DNA from: Bacillaceae bacterium IKA-2
Lineage (GTDB): Bacteria; Bacillota; Bacilli; Bacillales; Anaerobacillaceae
NCBI GenBank assembly: GCA_031761875.1
Contig: CP134492.1
Span: 1,302,001 to 1,366,000 of the forward strand
Length of the DNA stretch: 64,000 bases
Direction of reading: 5' to 3'
The notes under the pieces are model-generated. The model made no database searches. It was not told the DNA's origin and worked only from the letters and a program-made list of their open reading frames with translations. Shown one piece after another: positions 43,986 through 53,239 of the stretch. The position numbers and the translations under genes are program-made. The stretch's first letter is position 1. Every line of letters begins with the position of its first letter.

Positions 43986-44174
43986 CTATTTACCATAAAG
44001 CTCTTGTTCAGCCATTTGAACAAGTCGCTTCGTGATTTCTCCACCAACTGAACCATTTGAGCGAGAAGTATCGTCTGCATTTAATTTTACACCAAATTCT
44101 TGGGCAATTTCATATTTCATTTGATCTAGTGCTTGTTCTACACCAGGAACAAGCAATTTATTTGTATTTGACAT
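43986..44174 (-). CDS. Alpha/beta-type small acid-soluble spore protein
   Basis: This 62-residue SASP coats DNA in the forespore and protects it from UV and heat. The two family signatures are visible: [12 protein letters not shown] with the GPR-protease site near the E-F/G-V junction, and [21 protein letters not shown]. The start ATG at 44174 is preceded by AAGGAGGG; the longer frame to 44240 is not part of the protein. It proves the host is a spore former. Confidence 0.95.
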   Translation of the reverse strand: MSNTNKLLVPGVEQALDQMKYEIAQEFGVKLNADDTSRSNGSVGGEITKRLVQMAEQELYGK

Positions 44175-44260
44175 TTTAAATCCCTCCTTAGTCAATATCT
44201 TAACCAGTAGGAAGGATAATATAATAGAAAACTTAACCAAACGAGCTACTTAGAAGATAA

Positions 44261-44740
44261 TTAAGACCCCTCAGTTATAAAAAAGATAGAGATGATGAAA
44301 ACTAGGCCTACTTTTAGATAAGGAGCACTTATCTTGAAAGTATTGTTAATTATTTGAAAAAAAGAGGGAATAATTACTGACCATGGTTTAAAAAAAGACG
44401 TAATTGAGAAACTAACTATTAAAGAACATAAAAAGATGAGATATAGTTTGCCATATAGTGATGAAGAAACGACGACTTCGTAATTCAAATGGAAGGTGGC
44501 GACTCCAGTTAATAAATTTACTAGCTCAATCGGATTTCCATTTTTTGTAAATAGAAGATAAATAATTGGTGCAGCAAAAATAAATAAAATGAATAAAGGA
44601 GCGCTTAAATAAATTAATTTGTTTAAACGTTTTTTTGTTTCGTTCTCATAATGGTGATCGTATTTCCAAACAACACTCATTATGAAAATGCTAATGCTAA
44701 TATAAGGTAAGACAGAAAGCAGTAATATCCAAGTATTCAT
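44261..44740 (-). CDS. Small Fnr-controlled membrane protein, weakly NarI-like
   Basis: This 159-residue protein has about four or five membrane helices. The N-terminal LLLSVLPYISISIFIMSVVWKYDHH resembles the first helix of nitrate reductase gamma subunit NarI (…FPYIALxVFxxGHxWRY). The heme-ligand histidine of that helix is missing, and the protein is shorter than NarI (~225), so heme binding is doubtful. AAGGAGGT precedes the ATG. A perfect Fnr box at -41.5 controls it. It could be a degenerate NarI relative or a new family of anaerobic membrane proteins. Confidence 0.6.
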   Translation of the reverse strand: MNTWILLLSVLPYISISIFIMSVVWKYDHHYENETKKRLNKLIYLSAPLFILFIFAAPIIYLLFTKNGNPIELVNLLTGVATFHLNYEVVVSSSLYGKLYLIFLCSLIVSFSITSFFKPWSVIIPSFFQIINNTFKISAPYLKVGLVFIISIFFITEGS

Positions 44741-44768
44741 TTTTTTACCTCCTTACTAAGTTTATAAC

Positions 44769-44812
44769 ATTATAAACTTAATAATAGGTAGAACGTTGTG
44801 AGAATAATCACA
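44769..44812 (-). promoter_or_regulatory. Fnr-dependent promoter of the small membrane protein
   Basis: TGTGAGAATAATCACA (44797-44812) is a perfect Fnr-type box. On the minus strand TATAAT lies at 44774-44769. A start about seven bases later puts the box centre at about -42, the class II position. The box is also about 180 bases upstream of the divergent OFA transporter. Confidence 0.8.
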
Positions 44813-44991
44813 CCTTGGAAGTAAAAGTCATGAGACTGACATAAAATAAATAAGTTTTCGTGAAATTTTCAAAAAGTTATTTTCAAAACAAAATAAAATC
44901 GTTAGAGTAGACATTATAATCGTTTTAATCATCAGATGACCTTATGAGCTGATGAATTAATAATATTTTAAATAAAGAGGAGAATTGATGT

Positions 44992-46248
44992 ATGAAACAA
45001 AAAAATCGATGGCTAATCGCATTATCAGCAGTAGCAATCCATTTATCTATTGGTTCAGCTTATGCATATAGTGTATTCGTTAATCCATTAACTGAAAAAC
45101 TAGGTTGGGAAAGAGCAGAGGTTTCTTTTGCTTTTACGATCGCAATTTTTTGCTTAGGAATGTCAGCAGCTTTTTTCGGACCATTTGTTGAAAAATATGG
45201 TCCTAGGAAGTCCGCGTTTTTAGCAGCTAGCTTTTTTGCTACTGGAATTATCGGAGCTGGTTTTGCTGTATCTTTGGAATCATTGCCGCTGTTTTATTTA
45301 ACATATGGGTTATTAAGCGGTATGGGTCTTGGTTTAGGATATATTTCTCCAGTATCTACATTAGTAAAATGGTTTCCAGACCGTCGGGGTCTAGCAACAG
45401 GTATGGCCGTATTTGGCTTTGGTGCTGGTGCTTTAATTGCCAGTCCAATTGCGGCAAGACTTATTACTGAGATAGGAATTCCTAGTACTTTCTTTACTTT
45501 AGGAGTTACGTACTTGGTGTTAATGTCGTTGGGTGCTTCTTATATTGCCAAACCACCTCAAGGCTGGTTACCAAAAGGAATGACTGAGGCATCAGGAGCA
45601 AAAAAGAAAATAACAGAAGATTTAGCTCAATTAACAGGTAAAGAAGCAATCAAAACAAAACGTTTCTGGTTACTATGGGTAATGATGTTCATTAATATCT
45701 CTACAGGGTTAATGATCATTTCTGTTGCATCTCCAATGGCCCAAGAAAAAGTTGGACTGACAGCCATCGCAGCAGCAAGTATGGTAGGAATTATGGGTCT
45801 ATTTAATGGTGCAGGTCGAATTGGTTGGGCGACACTCTCTGACGTCATAGGAAGAACGAGAATTTATATGATCTTTTTCTCGATTCAATTAGTTGCATTT
45901 TTAATATTACCAAATGTTACAAACGTACTTTTATTTCAAATATTAATATTCATCGTGTTAACGATATATGGTGGAGCATTCGCCGTACTTCCTGCTTTTA
46001 TTGGTGATATATTTGGAACAAAGCAACTTGGAGCGATTCATGGTTTATTATTAACATCATGGTCAATGGCGGGAGTTGTAGGACCCCTCTTAGTTGCGTA
46101 TATTCGCGAAACTACAAATAGCTATGATGCAACGTTTTACGTTTTTGCGGTATTTTTAATTGTTGCCCTCTTTACTTCAATTTTAATTGCACGTGATATA
46201 AAAATGATAAGAGTTGGTCAAAAAGAAGCATTTAAAAAAGTAAGCTAA
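44992..46248 (+). CDS. OFA-family MFS transporter (oxalate/formate antiporter type)
   Basis: This 418-residue, 12-helix major facilitator is of the oxalate:formate antiporter family. It opens with RWLIALSAVAIHLSIGSAYAYSVF, the family's typical first helix, and contains GPFVEKYGPRKS and GLGLGYISPVSTLVKWFPDRRGLATGMAV. GAGGAG precedes the ATG at 44992. It is convergent with formate dehydrogenase, and the two are separated by a shared terminator. Formate or a related monocarboxylate is the likely substrate by context; homologues with other substrates exist. Confidence 0.88.
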   Translation: MKQKNRWLIALSAVAIHLSIGSAYAYSVFVNPLTEKLGWERAEVSFAFTIAIFCLGMSAAFFGPFVEKYGPRKSAFLAASFFATGIIGAGFAVSLESLPLFYLTYGLLSGMGLGLGYISPVSTLVKWFPDRRGLATGMAVFGFGAGALIASPIAARLITEIGIPSTFFTLGVTYLVLMSLGASYIAKPPQGWLPKGMTEASGAKKKITEDLAQLTGKEAIKTKRFWLLWVMMFINISTGLMIISVASPMAQEKVGLTAIAAASMVGIMGLFNGAGRIGWATLSDVIGRTRIYMIFFSIQLVAFLILPNVTNVLLFQILIFIVLTIYGGAFAVLPAFIGDIFGTKQLGAIHGLLLTSWSMAGVVGPLLVAYIRETTNSYDATFYVFAVFLIVALFTSILIARDIKMIRVGQKEAFKKVS

Positions 46249-46252
46249 GAAT

Positions 46253-46287
46253 AAGCGCCAGGTATCCGAAGTGGAAACCTGGCGCTT
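46253..46287. terminator. Bidirectional terminator between the OFA transporter and fdhA
   Basis: AAGCGCCAGGT (46253-46263) pairs exactly with ACCTGGCGCTT (46277-46287). Confidence 0.8.
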
Positions 46288-46292
46288 TAAAT

Positions 46293-48356
46293 TTATGAGA
46301 GTTTTGATATTTTTACAGCACAAGCTTTATATTCAGCTGTTCCTGAAATAGGATCAAATTCATCAATCGTTAATGCATTCGTTGGCACGTCAGCCCAGTG
46401 AAAACTCATAAAAACATCACCTTTTTGCATTTTGTTGCAAATCTTAGCTTTAACTTTAACTTTTCCACGTCTAGAGGCAACCTCTACATATTCACCATCT
46501 TCAATATTAAGATTTGCGGCGTCATCTGCGTGCATATCTGCTGTTTCCTCTGTTTGTTTAAGCTTAATATTAGGAGGATAATAAACGGTTTGTGAATTAG
46601 TATTGTATTGTTCATAACGTCTACCTGTCGTTAATGTGAGCGGATATTCCTCGTCAGTTGGCTCAGCCGGAAGAGAGAAATCAACAGGAACGAATTTCGA
46701 CTTTGCGGTTAACTCTCGGCCTTCGTGGAATCTTTCGTGTAACAAGAAAGTCCCTGGGTGATCGACAGTTGGGCAAGGATAATGTATTGCACCTTCGTTG
46801 TCAAATCGCTGATACGTCATGCCGCCAAACAGATTTGGGACTAAAGTTCGTACTTCATTCCAAATCTCTTCACTTGAGTTGTAATTCATTTGATAACCCA
46901 TTAATGTTGCTAACTCAGAAAGGATTTGCCAATCATCCTTTGTATTAGGATGAGCTTTTACGCCTTGTCTAGTTCTTTGAACGCGACGGTCAGCATTCGT
47001 GTAAGTTCCGTCAACTTCCGCCCAAGACCTAGCCGGTAAAACCACATCAGCAATTTCGGCTGTTTCATGTAAAAATAAATCTTGAACAATTAATAAGTCA
47101 ACATTTTCTATAGCAGACTTTGTGTGATGCATGTTTACGTCAGCAAGAACTGGATTCTCACCGATAATATAGAGGGCTTTCATTTTTCCTTCTGACATTT
47201 TTTCGATCATTCTAGTTTGGGTATGGCCAATTTCAGCTGGGATTTTCACTCCCCAAGCATCTTCAAAAATCTTCCTATCAGCTTCATTAATAACTTTTAA
47301 GGCACCTGCTAATTGGTTAGGTAAGCAGCCCATGTCGCCAGCACCTTGAACGTTATTTTGACCGCGAAGTGGCATAATGCCTGTTCCTTCTTTACCAATA
47401 TTACCAGTTAGCAAGGCAATGTTGGCAATGTCAAAAACATTATTGACACCGAAATGGTGTTCGGTAATCCCTAATGTATAAGCGATCATACCACGATCGG
47501 CACTACCATAGGCTCTAGCTACTTCGCGAATGTCATCAGCAGAAACGCCAGTAATAGTAGCTGCATATTCAGGAGTATAAGTTCGAACCTTTTCTTTTAA
47601 CTCTTCAATTCCTTCCGTAACATTCTCAATATATTGTTTATCATAAAGTTCTTCATTAATAATGACGTGGATCATGGAGTTGAGGAGGGCGATATCACTA
47701 CCAATTTTGAGTTGTAAGTGTTTTTCTGCAGATTTTGTCATATCAATTTTTCTTGGGTCAATGACAAAAAGGCGAACGCCATTTTTAACTGCTTTTTTAA
47801 TACGATTAGCAATAATTGGGTGAGCAACTGACGTATTGGAGCCAATTAATAGCAATACCTCAGCTTTGTCAAAATCTTCGTAACGGTTTGTAGGTGCACC
47901 ACTTCCACCAAATATAGTTGCCAGACCGGCAACGCTAGGAGCGTGTCAAGTTCGGTTACAACCGTCGATGTTATTCGTTCCTAATACTGCCCGAGCGAAC
48001 TTTTGTGTAACATAGTTTGTTTCATTTGTTGCCCTTGCACAAGCGAAGATTGACATACTTTCTGGACCAAATTCTTGTTTTATTTTTGTGAGTTTCTCAG
48101 CAATGAAAGTAAATGCTTCTTTCCATGATACGGGCTCGAGCTTACCATGCTTTCTTAACAACGGAGAAGATAATCTTTCTTGGGCATGAACATAATTATA
48201 AGCGAAAGATCCTTTTATACAGGTTTGACCCATATTTACAGAAGATTCTTTGTCTCCTCTGACTTTGACAATTTTATTATCTGTTACTTCGACAATTAAG
48301 CCACAACCAACGCCACAGAAACTACAGATCATTTTTACTTCTTGAGTATTTTCCAT
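46293..48356 (-). CDS. fdhA: Selenocysteine-containing formate dehydrogenase catalytic subunit
   Basis: This Mo/W-bis-MGD enzyme oxidises formate to CO2. The frame is interrupted by one in-frame TGA at 47946-47948, which reads as selenocysteine 137. Around it the protein continues as NIDGCNRT-U-HAPSVAGLATIFGGSG, matching the active-site sequence of selenoprotein FdhF enzymes (…U-HGPSVAGL…). C11, C14, C18 and C46 bind a [4Fe-4S] cluster. Total length is 687 with Sec, close to FdhF, and no twin-arginine signal is present, so it is cytoplasmic. I chose the ATG at 48356, 8 bases after GAGGAG. Full C-terminal MGD domain (LTTGRRYEQYNTNSQT) follows. The two visible frames are one gene. Confidence 0.93.
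47908..47948 (-). promoter_or_regulatory. SECIS element of fdhA (selenocysteine insertion)
   Basis: Twelve bases after the TGA, the coding strand forms GUUGCC-GGUCU-GGCAAC, a 6-bp perfect stem (47928-47933 with 47917-47922) with loop GGUCU. The E. coli fdhF SECIS, as I recall it, has the same apical GGUCU. Position and loop are what SelB needs to insert selenocysteine. Confidence 0.88.
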
Positions 48357-48533
48357 CTTTAAAACTCCTCTCAAGCTGGTATTAGATTATAAAAAACTGC
48401 GTAAATAATTGATTACCATAAATTGTATAGTTTTAATGGAAAGATAGCTTGATATAGTATAAGATTATTGTATCAGAATTTAAAGAAAAATACAGATAAA
48501 ATCATAGTAGATTGGCTGGAATGGGGTTTTTTG

Positions 48534-49388
48534 GTGGTAAATATCGGTTTAGTTTTAGAAGGCGGAGGAATGCGCGGAGTATATACTGGGGGGGTTCTAG
48601 AGTATTTTTCTGAACAAGAACTTATTTTCCCTTATATAATTGGTGTTTCAGCGGGAGCTTGTAATGGAGCATCATACATTTCAAAGCAAAGAGGCAGAAA
48701 TAAACAGGTTACCATTGACCTTATTGATCATCCAAAGTATCTTTCATATAGAAATTTCCTACGTCATAAACAGCTTTTGGGAATGGATTTTATTTTTGAT
48801 GAAATCCCAAATCAGATTGTACCGTTTGATTATCAAACCTTTGCCGAAGCAAAGCAGAAATTTTTTATAGGAACGACGGATTGTCATACTGGAAAGCCAC
48901 ATTATTTCGAAAAAAATAATCTTCCGAGTAGCGATTTTGCTACTGTATTAAAAGCTTCAAGTTCCTTACCTTTGATCGCACCAATTGTAAAATATAATGG
49001 TATGGAATTGTTGGATGGCGGAATTAGTGATCCTGTGCCAATAAAAAAATCTGTCCAAGATGGAAACACCAAAAATGTTGTTATTTTAACTAGAAATTCA
49101 GGTTATCAGAAAAAGAAACAAGCATTTCCTTGGTTAGTAAACAGACCATATAAAAACTATCCAGAGCTTGTTGAAAAAATGAAGGAAAGACATAATCACT
49201 ATAATTCTGCACTTAACTATATAGAGGAACAAGAAACGAGCGGTAATGCTTTTGTTTTTAGACCGTCAAAAACAGTAAAAGTTAGCAGACTTGAGCGAGA
49301 TAAATCGAAATTAACTGAGTTATATAACCTAGGGTTTAATGATGCAAAAGAACTTCATGAAAAGTTGGTGTCGTGGTTACAGCGATAA
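48534..49388 (+). CDS. Patatin-like phospholipase
   Basis: This 285-residue cytoplasmic acyl hydrolase of the patatin/RssA family has an oxyanion-hole motif LEGGGMRGVYTGGVL, the serine nucleophile in GVSAG, and the aspartate in LLDGGISDPVP, forming a Ser-Asp dyad. No signal peptide is seen. The GTG at 48534 is the best start, 7 bases after TGGGG; the frame extends upstream to a TTG at 48468 with no site. It is divergent from fdhA, but nothing links the two functionally. Confidence 0.9.
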   Translation: MVNIGLVLEGGGMRGVYTGGVLEYFSEQELIFPYIIGVSAGACNGASYISKQRGRNKQVTIDLIDHPKYLSYRNFLRHKQLLGMDFIFDEIPNQIVPFDYQTFAEAKQKFFIGTTDCHTGKPHYFEKNNLPSSDFATVLKASSSLPLIAPIVKYNGMELLDGGISDPVPIKKSVQDGNTKNVVILTRNSGYQKKKQAFPWLVNRPYKNYPELVEKMKERHNHYNSALNYIEEQETSGNAFVFRPSKTVKVSRLERDKSKLTELYNLGFNDAKELHEKLVSWLQR

Positions 49389-49528
49389 CAGTATGATAGA
49401 ATTAGTGTAATTATAAAGAGGATAATCAGAATCCACAAAAAAGTTGAGACAGTTATGAATTACTGCTTTTTTGAAGTGCCTCAGACCAGTATAGTTATTT
49501 ACGGAGGAAGTTATGTGGGGTGTTGTCG

Positions 49529-50044
49529 ATGAATACACGTAAAGGTTATAAAATGCTAATAATGGCACTTTTTGTTGCTTTTATTAGTTTGATTTCAAGG
49601 TCAATTATTTATTTAATTCTATCTGTGGCAATTGCGGCCATCATCATCTTTCTATTAAGTAGTGATAAAAAAGCTAGAAAAGCGCAACCTGGAAAACAAA
49701 CAGCGGTTATGGCTAAGGAAGCAAATAAAAAATTAATCACTTTGCTATGGGTTACAACGATATTCGGTGGTCTCAGTTTAGGCTATGGTGCACTTTTTTT
49801 TACAAGCGAGACAGTATTCCATCAAATAATTCCGCTACCAGACCAACACTATAGTGCGATGATTTTCATCAGTGTTGGTTTTAGTGGAGTATTAGCTAGC
49901 ATATATTTTCTGCTCAGGGAAGGTTTGACAGTTACGAAAAAAGCAAAACAAGTGAGCGCTACTTCACCTGTTTTCTGTGGTCATTGTGGTCAACAAAACA
50001 ACGGCAGCCATGCTTTTTGTTCTAGTTGTGGGCAAAAATTATAA
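49529..50044 (+). CDS. Membrane protein with C-terminal zinc ribbon
   Basis: This ~171-residue protein has four membrane helices in two pairs (about residues 8-22 and 28-42, then 70-92 and 103-122). It ends in a cytoplasmic zinc ribbon CGHCGQQNNGSHAFCSSCGQ. Zinc ribbon plus membrane domain is common among uncharacterised Firmicute proteins. GTGGGGTG precedes the ATG at 49529. Function is unknown. Confidence 0.75.
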   Translation: MNTRKGYKMLIMALFVAFISLISRSIIYLILSVAIAAIIIFLLSSDKKARKAQPGKQTAVMAKEANKKLITLLWVTTIFGGLSLGYGALFFTSETVFHQIIPLPDQHYSAMIFISVGFSGVLASIYFLLREGLTVTKKAKQVSATSPVFCGHCGQQNNGSHAFCSSCGQKL

Positions 50045-50087
50045 ATTTATTAACTGAGTGAATTTTCAAATGAAAGGAAGATTTTTA

Positions 50088-50258
50088 ATGCTCCTGACGG
50101 TATCAGAAAAAAAGTTCATAATAAAATTACTTGCTAAGAAAAAAATAAGTTTTTTTAGCTCGAGAATGGAAAAGGAAACTGCAGCAGAATTACTAGAAAA
50201 ATTCGAACAGAATATTCGTAATGGAAAAGTAAATGATATGAAACAGTCGAGGTTATAG
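50088..50258 (+). CDS. 56-residue hypothetical protein
   Basis: It starts MLLTVSEKKFIIKLLAKKK and ends VNDMKQSRL, and is basic and helical. AAAGGAAG at 50073-50080 gives a good site 7 bases before the ATG at 50088. It lies 43 bases after the zinc-ribbon gene and is followed by a terminator, so it ends that operon. I recognise no family. Confidence 0.6.
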   Translation: MLLTVSEKKFIIKLLAKKKISFFSSRMEKETAAELLEKFEQNIRNGKVNDMKQSRL

Positions 50259-50304
50259 GAACCAAGACTCAATGAGGATGTCAACTCTTTTGTCATTAAT
50301 ACTG

Positions 50305-50333
50305 AAGCTTCATCTTGATGAAGCTTTTTTTTG
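50305..50333 (+). terminator. Terminator
   Basis: AAGCTTCATC (50305-50314) pairs exactly with GATGAAGCTT (50317-50326), followed by a T-run. Confidence 0.85.
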
Positions 50334-50527
50334 TGTTTTTTTTTAAGGTTAATGAATCATAATGCTGGTTCAACACCACATCGAGCTAGTTGGTATTATG
50401 AACTGCGCACTCGTATCTAAAAAACTGTATAAAAGTCCGAAATATCAGATCATAGGATGAGAGTTTTTAGATGTAATAACATAATTATTGATTTTCAGTA
50501 AAATAGTATAACGTATTTAGATCATTG

Positions 50528-50536
50528 TGCTATACT
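50528..50536 (+). promoter_or_regulatory. Extended -10 of the ppsA promoter
   Basis: TGCTATACT is an extended -10 element 36 bases before the start codon. No good -35 is seen at the usual distance. Confidence 0.5.
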
Positions 50537-50571
50537 ACTGAAGAATAGCTAACGAAAAGGGGAGAATTAAT

Positions 50572-52923
50572 TTGTCAAGATTTAAATATATTCGCTCGTT
50601 CGATGAAATAGGTAAAAATGATATTCCTTTAGTAGGTGGAAAAGGCGCGAACTTAGGAGAATTAACTCAAAATGGTGTTCAAGTACCACCGGGTTTTTGT
50701 GTGACGGCGTCTGCATATAGTTATTTTATTCAAGTACGAGATTTAGATAAAAAAATAAGTAGTATTATCGATAATATTGATTATGAAAATACTGCCGAGT
50801 TACAAATTAGAGCACAGCAAATTCGTAGTTTAATCGAGAGAACAGACATGGTTGAGCTTGTTGAAAAGGAAATTAGGGAAGCGTATGCCGAGTTTGGTAG
50901 TTTAATTAACCTTACTGATCCAAGTGTGGCGGTACGTAGCTCTGCTACAGCTGAAGATTTACCTGAGGCATCGTTTGCGGGGCAACAAGATACATATCTG
51001 GAAATTAGCGGTGTAAATGAAGTAATCAAGCATGTGAAAATGTGCTGGGCATCACTTTGGACAGCACGCGCGATTTATTACCGTGAAAATCAAGGTTTTA
51101 GTCATTTTGATGTTTCATTAAGTACAGTTATCCAAAAAATGGTTGATAGTGAAAAATCAGGAGTGTTATTTACAGTAAATCCCGTAACGAATAATCGTAA
51201 TGAGATGATGATTAATGCCTCTTGGGGATTAGGAGAAGCGGTTGTGTCTGGCTTAGTAACACCAGATGAATATTTAGTTGAGAAAAGTACATTAAAGGTC
51301 ACTCAAAAACAAATTGCCAAGAAAAATGTATTAGTAGTAAAAAATAAAGAAGCTGTTGGTACGATTGAAGTTGCCGTTAAAGATTATTTGGGTTATGAAC
51401 AAGTGAGTGCCCAATGTTTACTAGACGAAGAAATTAACTATTTATGTAAAAGTAGTTTGAAAATAGAAGAAATTTATCAAGTGCCTCAAGATATTGAGTG
51501 GGCATTAGACCGCGATACAAAAGAACTTTATATTTTACAAGCTCGTCCAGTTACAACGCTAAAGGAGGAAAATGGAGAAGTGGTAGAAGTGAAGGTAAAA
51601 CGACGTCCAATCGTTCGTGGTCTTGCGGCATCACCTGGTATGGTTAGTGGGATTGTTAAAAAAATAAAAGATATTAGTGAAATTGCCCGTGTCGAAATAG
51701 GTGATATTCTCGTCACTGAGATGACGAATCCAGATATGATTCCGGCTCTTAAAAGGGCAGCGGCGGTTGTTACTGATGAAGGCGGACGCACATGCCATGC
51801 TGCCATCGTTTCACGTGAGTTAGGGATTCCTTGTATTGTTGGCTCTGGCACGGCAACACAAGTTCTACATGACGGGATGGAAATTACGGTTGATGCAACA
51901 CGTGGTGTTGTCTATAGCGGCAATTTAATGCCTAAAGTAAAGCCTGAAGCAGTGGCTGAAACTAGCGGTCAAGCATCAATTAACGAAGCCTTACTTGCTC
52001 AACTTGCTCCGATTACAGGAACAAAAGTCTATATGAATTTAGGGGAATCGGAATTAATTCATAAGTACAAAAATCTTCCGTTTGATGGCATCGGTTTAAT
52101 GAGAACAGAGTTTATTTTTACAACGCTTGGAATTCACCCTATGTACTTATTAAAAACAGGTCAAGGTGAAAAACTAGTAGATGCAATGTCAGAATCAATT
52201 ACAACCGCTGCCGAAGTGATTTTTCCAAGACCGTTAGTAGTGAGGTTAAGTGATTTCCGTTCAAATGAATTCCGTGGTCTAGAAGGCGGCGAAGAAGTTG
52301 AGCCAGTGGAAGCGAACCCGATGATTGGTTGGCGGGGCGTTTCAAGATACATCTCTCCGGAATATGAAGCAGGCTTCCGTTTAGAATGCCAAGCGATCAA
52401 ACGAGTGAGAGAAGAGTTTGGATTAACTAATGTTTGGGTTATGTTGCCATTCGTTCGGACTCCATGGGAAGTTGTCAAAGTAAAACAAATTATGGCTGAA
52501 GAAGGCCTAGTCCAAAATAATGAATTTAAAATTTGGATTATGGCGGAGGTTCCATCGGTTATTTTTGCAGCTGAGGAATTCGCTGAGTTAGTGGATGGCT
52601 TCAGTATTGGCAGCAATGATTTAACCCAGTTAATTATGGGGGCCGATCGTGACTCTGGCATCTTAAATAGTATGGGATATTTTGATGAAAGAAGTTCCTC
52701 TGTAAAGAGTGCAATTAAAATGTTAATTGAGGCAGCTCATAAGCACGGAAAAACGGTTTCAATTTGCGGTCAAGGTCCGTCACTTTATCCTGAATTGACA
52801 GAGTTCTTAGTAAATGCAGGAATTGACAGTATTAGTGTTAATCCAGATACAGTTACTTACACTAGACGATTAATTGCCTCAGTAGAGCAAAGATTTATTT
52901 TAAATAAATTACGTAATTTATAA
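50572..52923 (+). CDS. ppsA: Phosphoenolpyruvate synthase
   Basis: This 783-residue enzyme makes PEP from pyruvate and ATP, feeding gluconeogenesis. The N-terminal ATP-grasp domain shows LVGGKGANLGELTQ and VRSSATAEDLPEASFAGQQDTYL. The phosphohistidine domain has the catalytic His409 in GGRTCHAAIVSRELGIPC. The C-terminal PEP/pyruvate domain has MRTEF, SNDLTQL and a CGQ motif (SICGQGPS) with its reactive cysteine. The start is a TTG with AAAAGGGGAG upstream. A rifampicin phosphotransferase is the main look-alike, but the C-terminal PEP domain argues for PpsA. Confidence 0.92.
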   Translation: MSRFKYIRSFDEIGKNDIPLVGGKGANLGELTQNGVQVPPGFCVTASAYSYFIQVRDLDKKISSIIDNIDYENTAELQIRAQQIRSLIERTDMVELVEKEIREAYAEFGSLINLTDPSVAVRSSATAEDLPEASFAGQQDTYLEISGVNEVIKHVKMCWASLWTARAIYYRENQGFSHFDVSLSTVIQKMVDSEKSGVLFTVNPVTNNRNEMMINASWGLGEAVVSGLVTPDEYLVEKSTLKVTQKQIAKKNVLVVKNKEAVGTIEVAVKDYLGYEQVSAQCLLDEEINYLCKSSLKIEEIYQVPQDIEWALDRDTKELYILQARPVTTLKEENGEVVEVKVKRRPIVRGLAASPGMVSGIVKKIKDISEIARVEIGDILVTEMTNPDMIPALKRAAAVVTDEGGRTCHAAIVSRELGIPCIVGSGTATQVLHDGMEITVDATRGVVYSGNLMPKVKPEAVAETSGQASINEALLAQLAPITGTKVYMNLGESELIHKYKNLPFDGIGLMRTEFIFTTLGIHPMYLLKTGQGEKLVDAMSESITTAAEVIFPRPLVVRLSDFRSNEFRGLEGGEEVEPVEANPMIGWRGVSRYISPEYEAGFRLECQAIKRVREEFGLTNVWVMLPFVRTPWEVVKVKQIMAEEGLVQNNEFKIWIMAEVPSVIFAAEEFAELVDGFSIGSNDLTQLIMGADRDSGILNSMGYFDERSSSVKSAIKMLIEAAHKHGKTVSICGQGPSLYPELTEFLVNAGIDSISVNPDTVTYTRRLIASVEQRFILNKLRNL

Positions 52924-52950
52924 GCAGATCCACTATAAGTAGAAGTGAGA

Positions 52951-52985
52951 AGAAGTAGCGCCTATATGTGCTACTTCTTTTTTTT
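52951..52985 (+). terminator. Terminator of ppsA
   Basis: AGAAGTAGCGC (52951-52961) pairs with GTGCTACTTCT (52968-52978), followed by a T-run. Confidence 0.8.
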
Positions 52986-53239
52986 GCAAGAAAAGATACT
53001 CCTATTGCGGCGTTTCCAACACCAACTAACATCAGCCAATGGTAGAGGGGAGATCGTTCCCTTTCCGCATCAGCCAAGGTAACGATAGAGGGATGATCGT
53101 GCCGTTTGTTCTATTATAGACATTCTATAGAAACTTCTTCGAGTACTACTTTCAATAATTTTACATTAGGAATGATACATCTACATTTAATTTAGAGACA
53201 TCCTAGAGATAAGTATTATTTCGTAAGGGGGTTTCTTGA
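52986..53239. other. Intergenic region before the subtilisin-like protease
   Basis: This non-coding stretch carries an imperfect 38-base direct repeat beginning CATCAGCCAA at 53030 and 53068 with related GGGA…GATCGT phrases. A ribosome-binding site AAGGGGG lies at its end. No gene or known RNA was recognised. Confidence 0.4.

Noticed and set aside
44261-44740. Functional NarI cytochrome b subunit
   Set aside because: Too short, no narGHJ around, and the first-helix heme histidine is absent; only a weak resemblance remains.
47856-47948. fdhA looked like a pseudogene split by a stop codon
   Set aside because: The only stop is TGA at the exact selenocysteine site, the frame continues without shift, and a SECIS hairpin follows.
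53030-53105. CRISPR-like or operator repeat near the protease gene
   Set aside because: Only two imperfect 38-base copies, with no spacer pattern and no known site.
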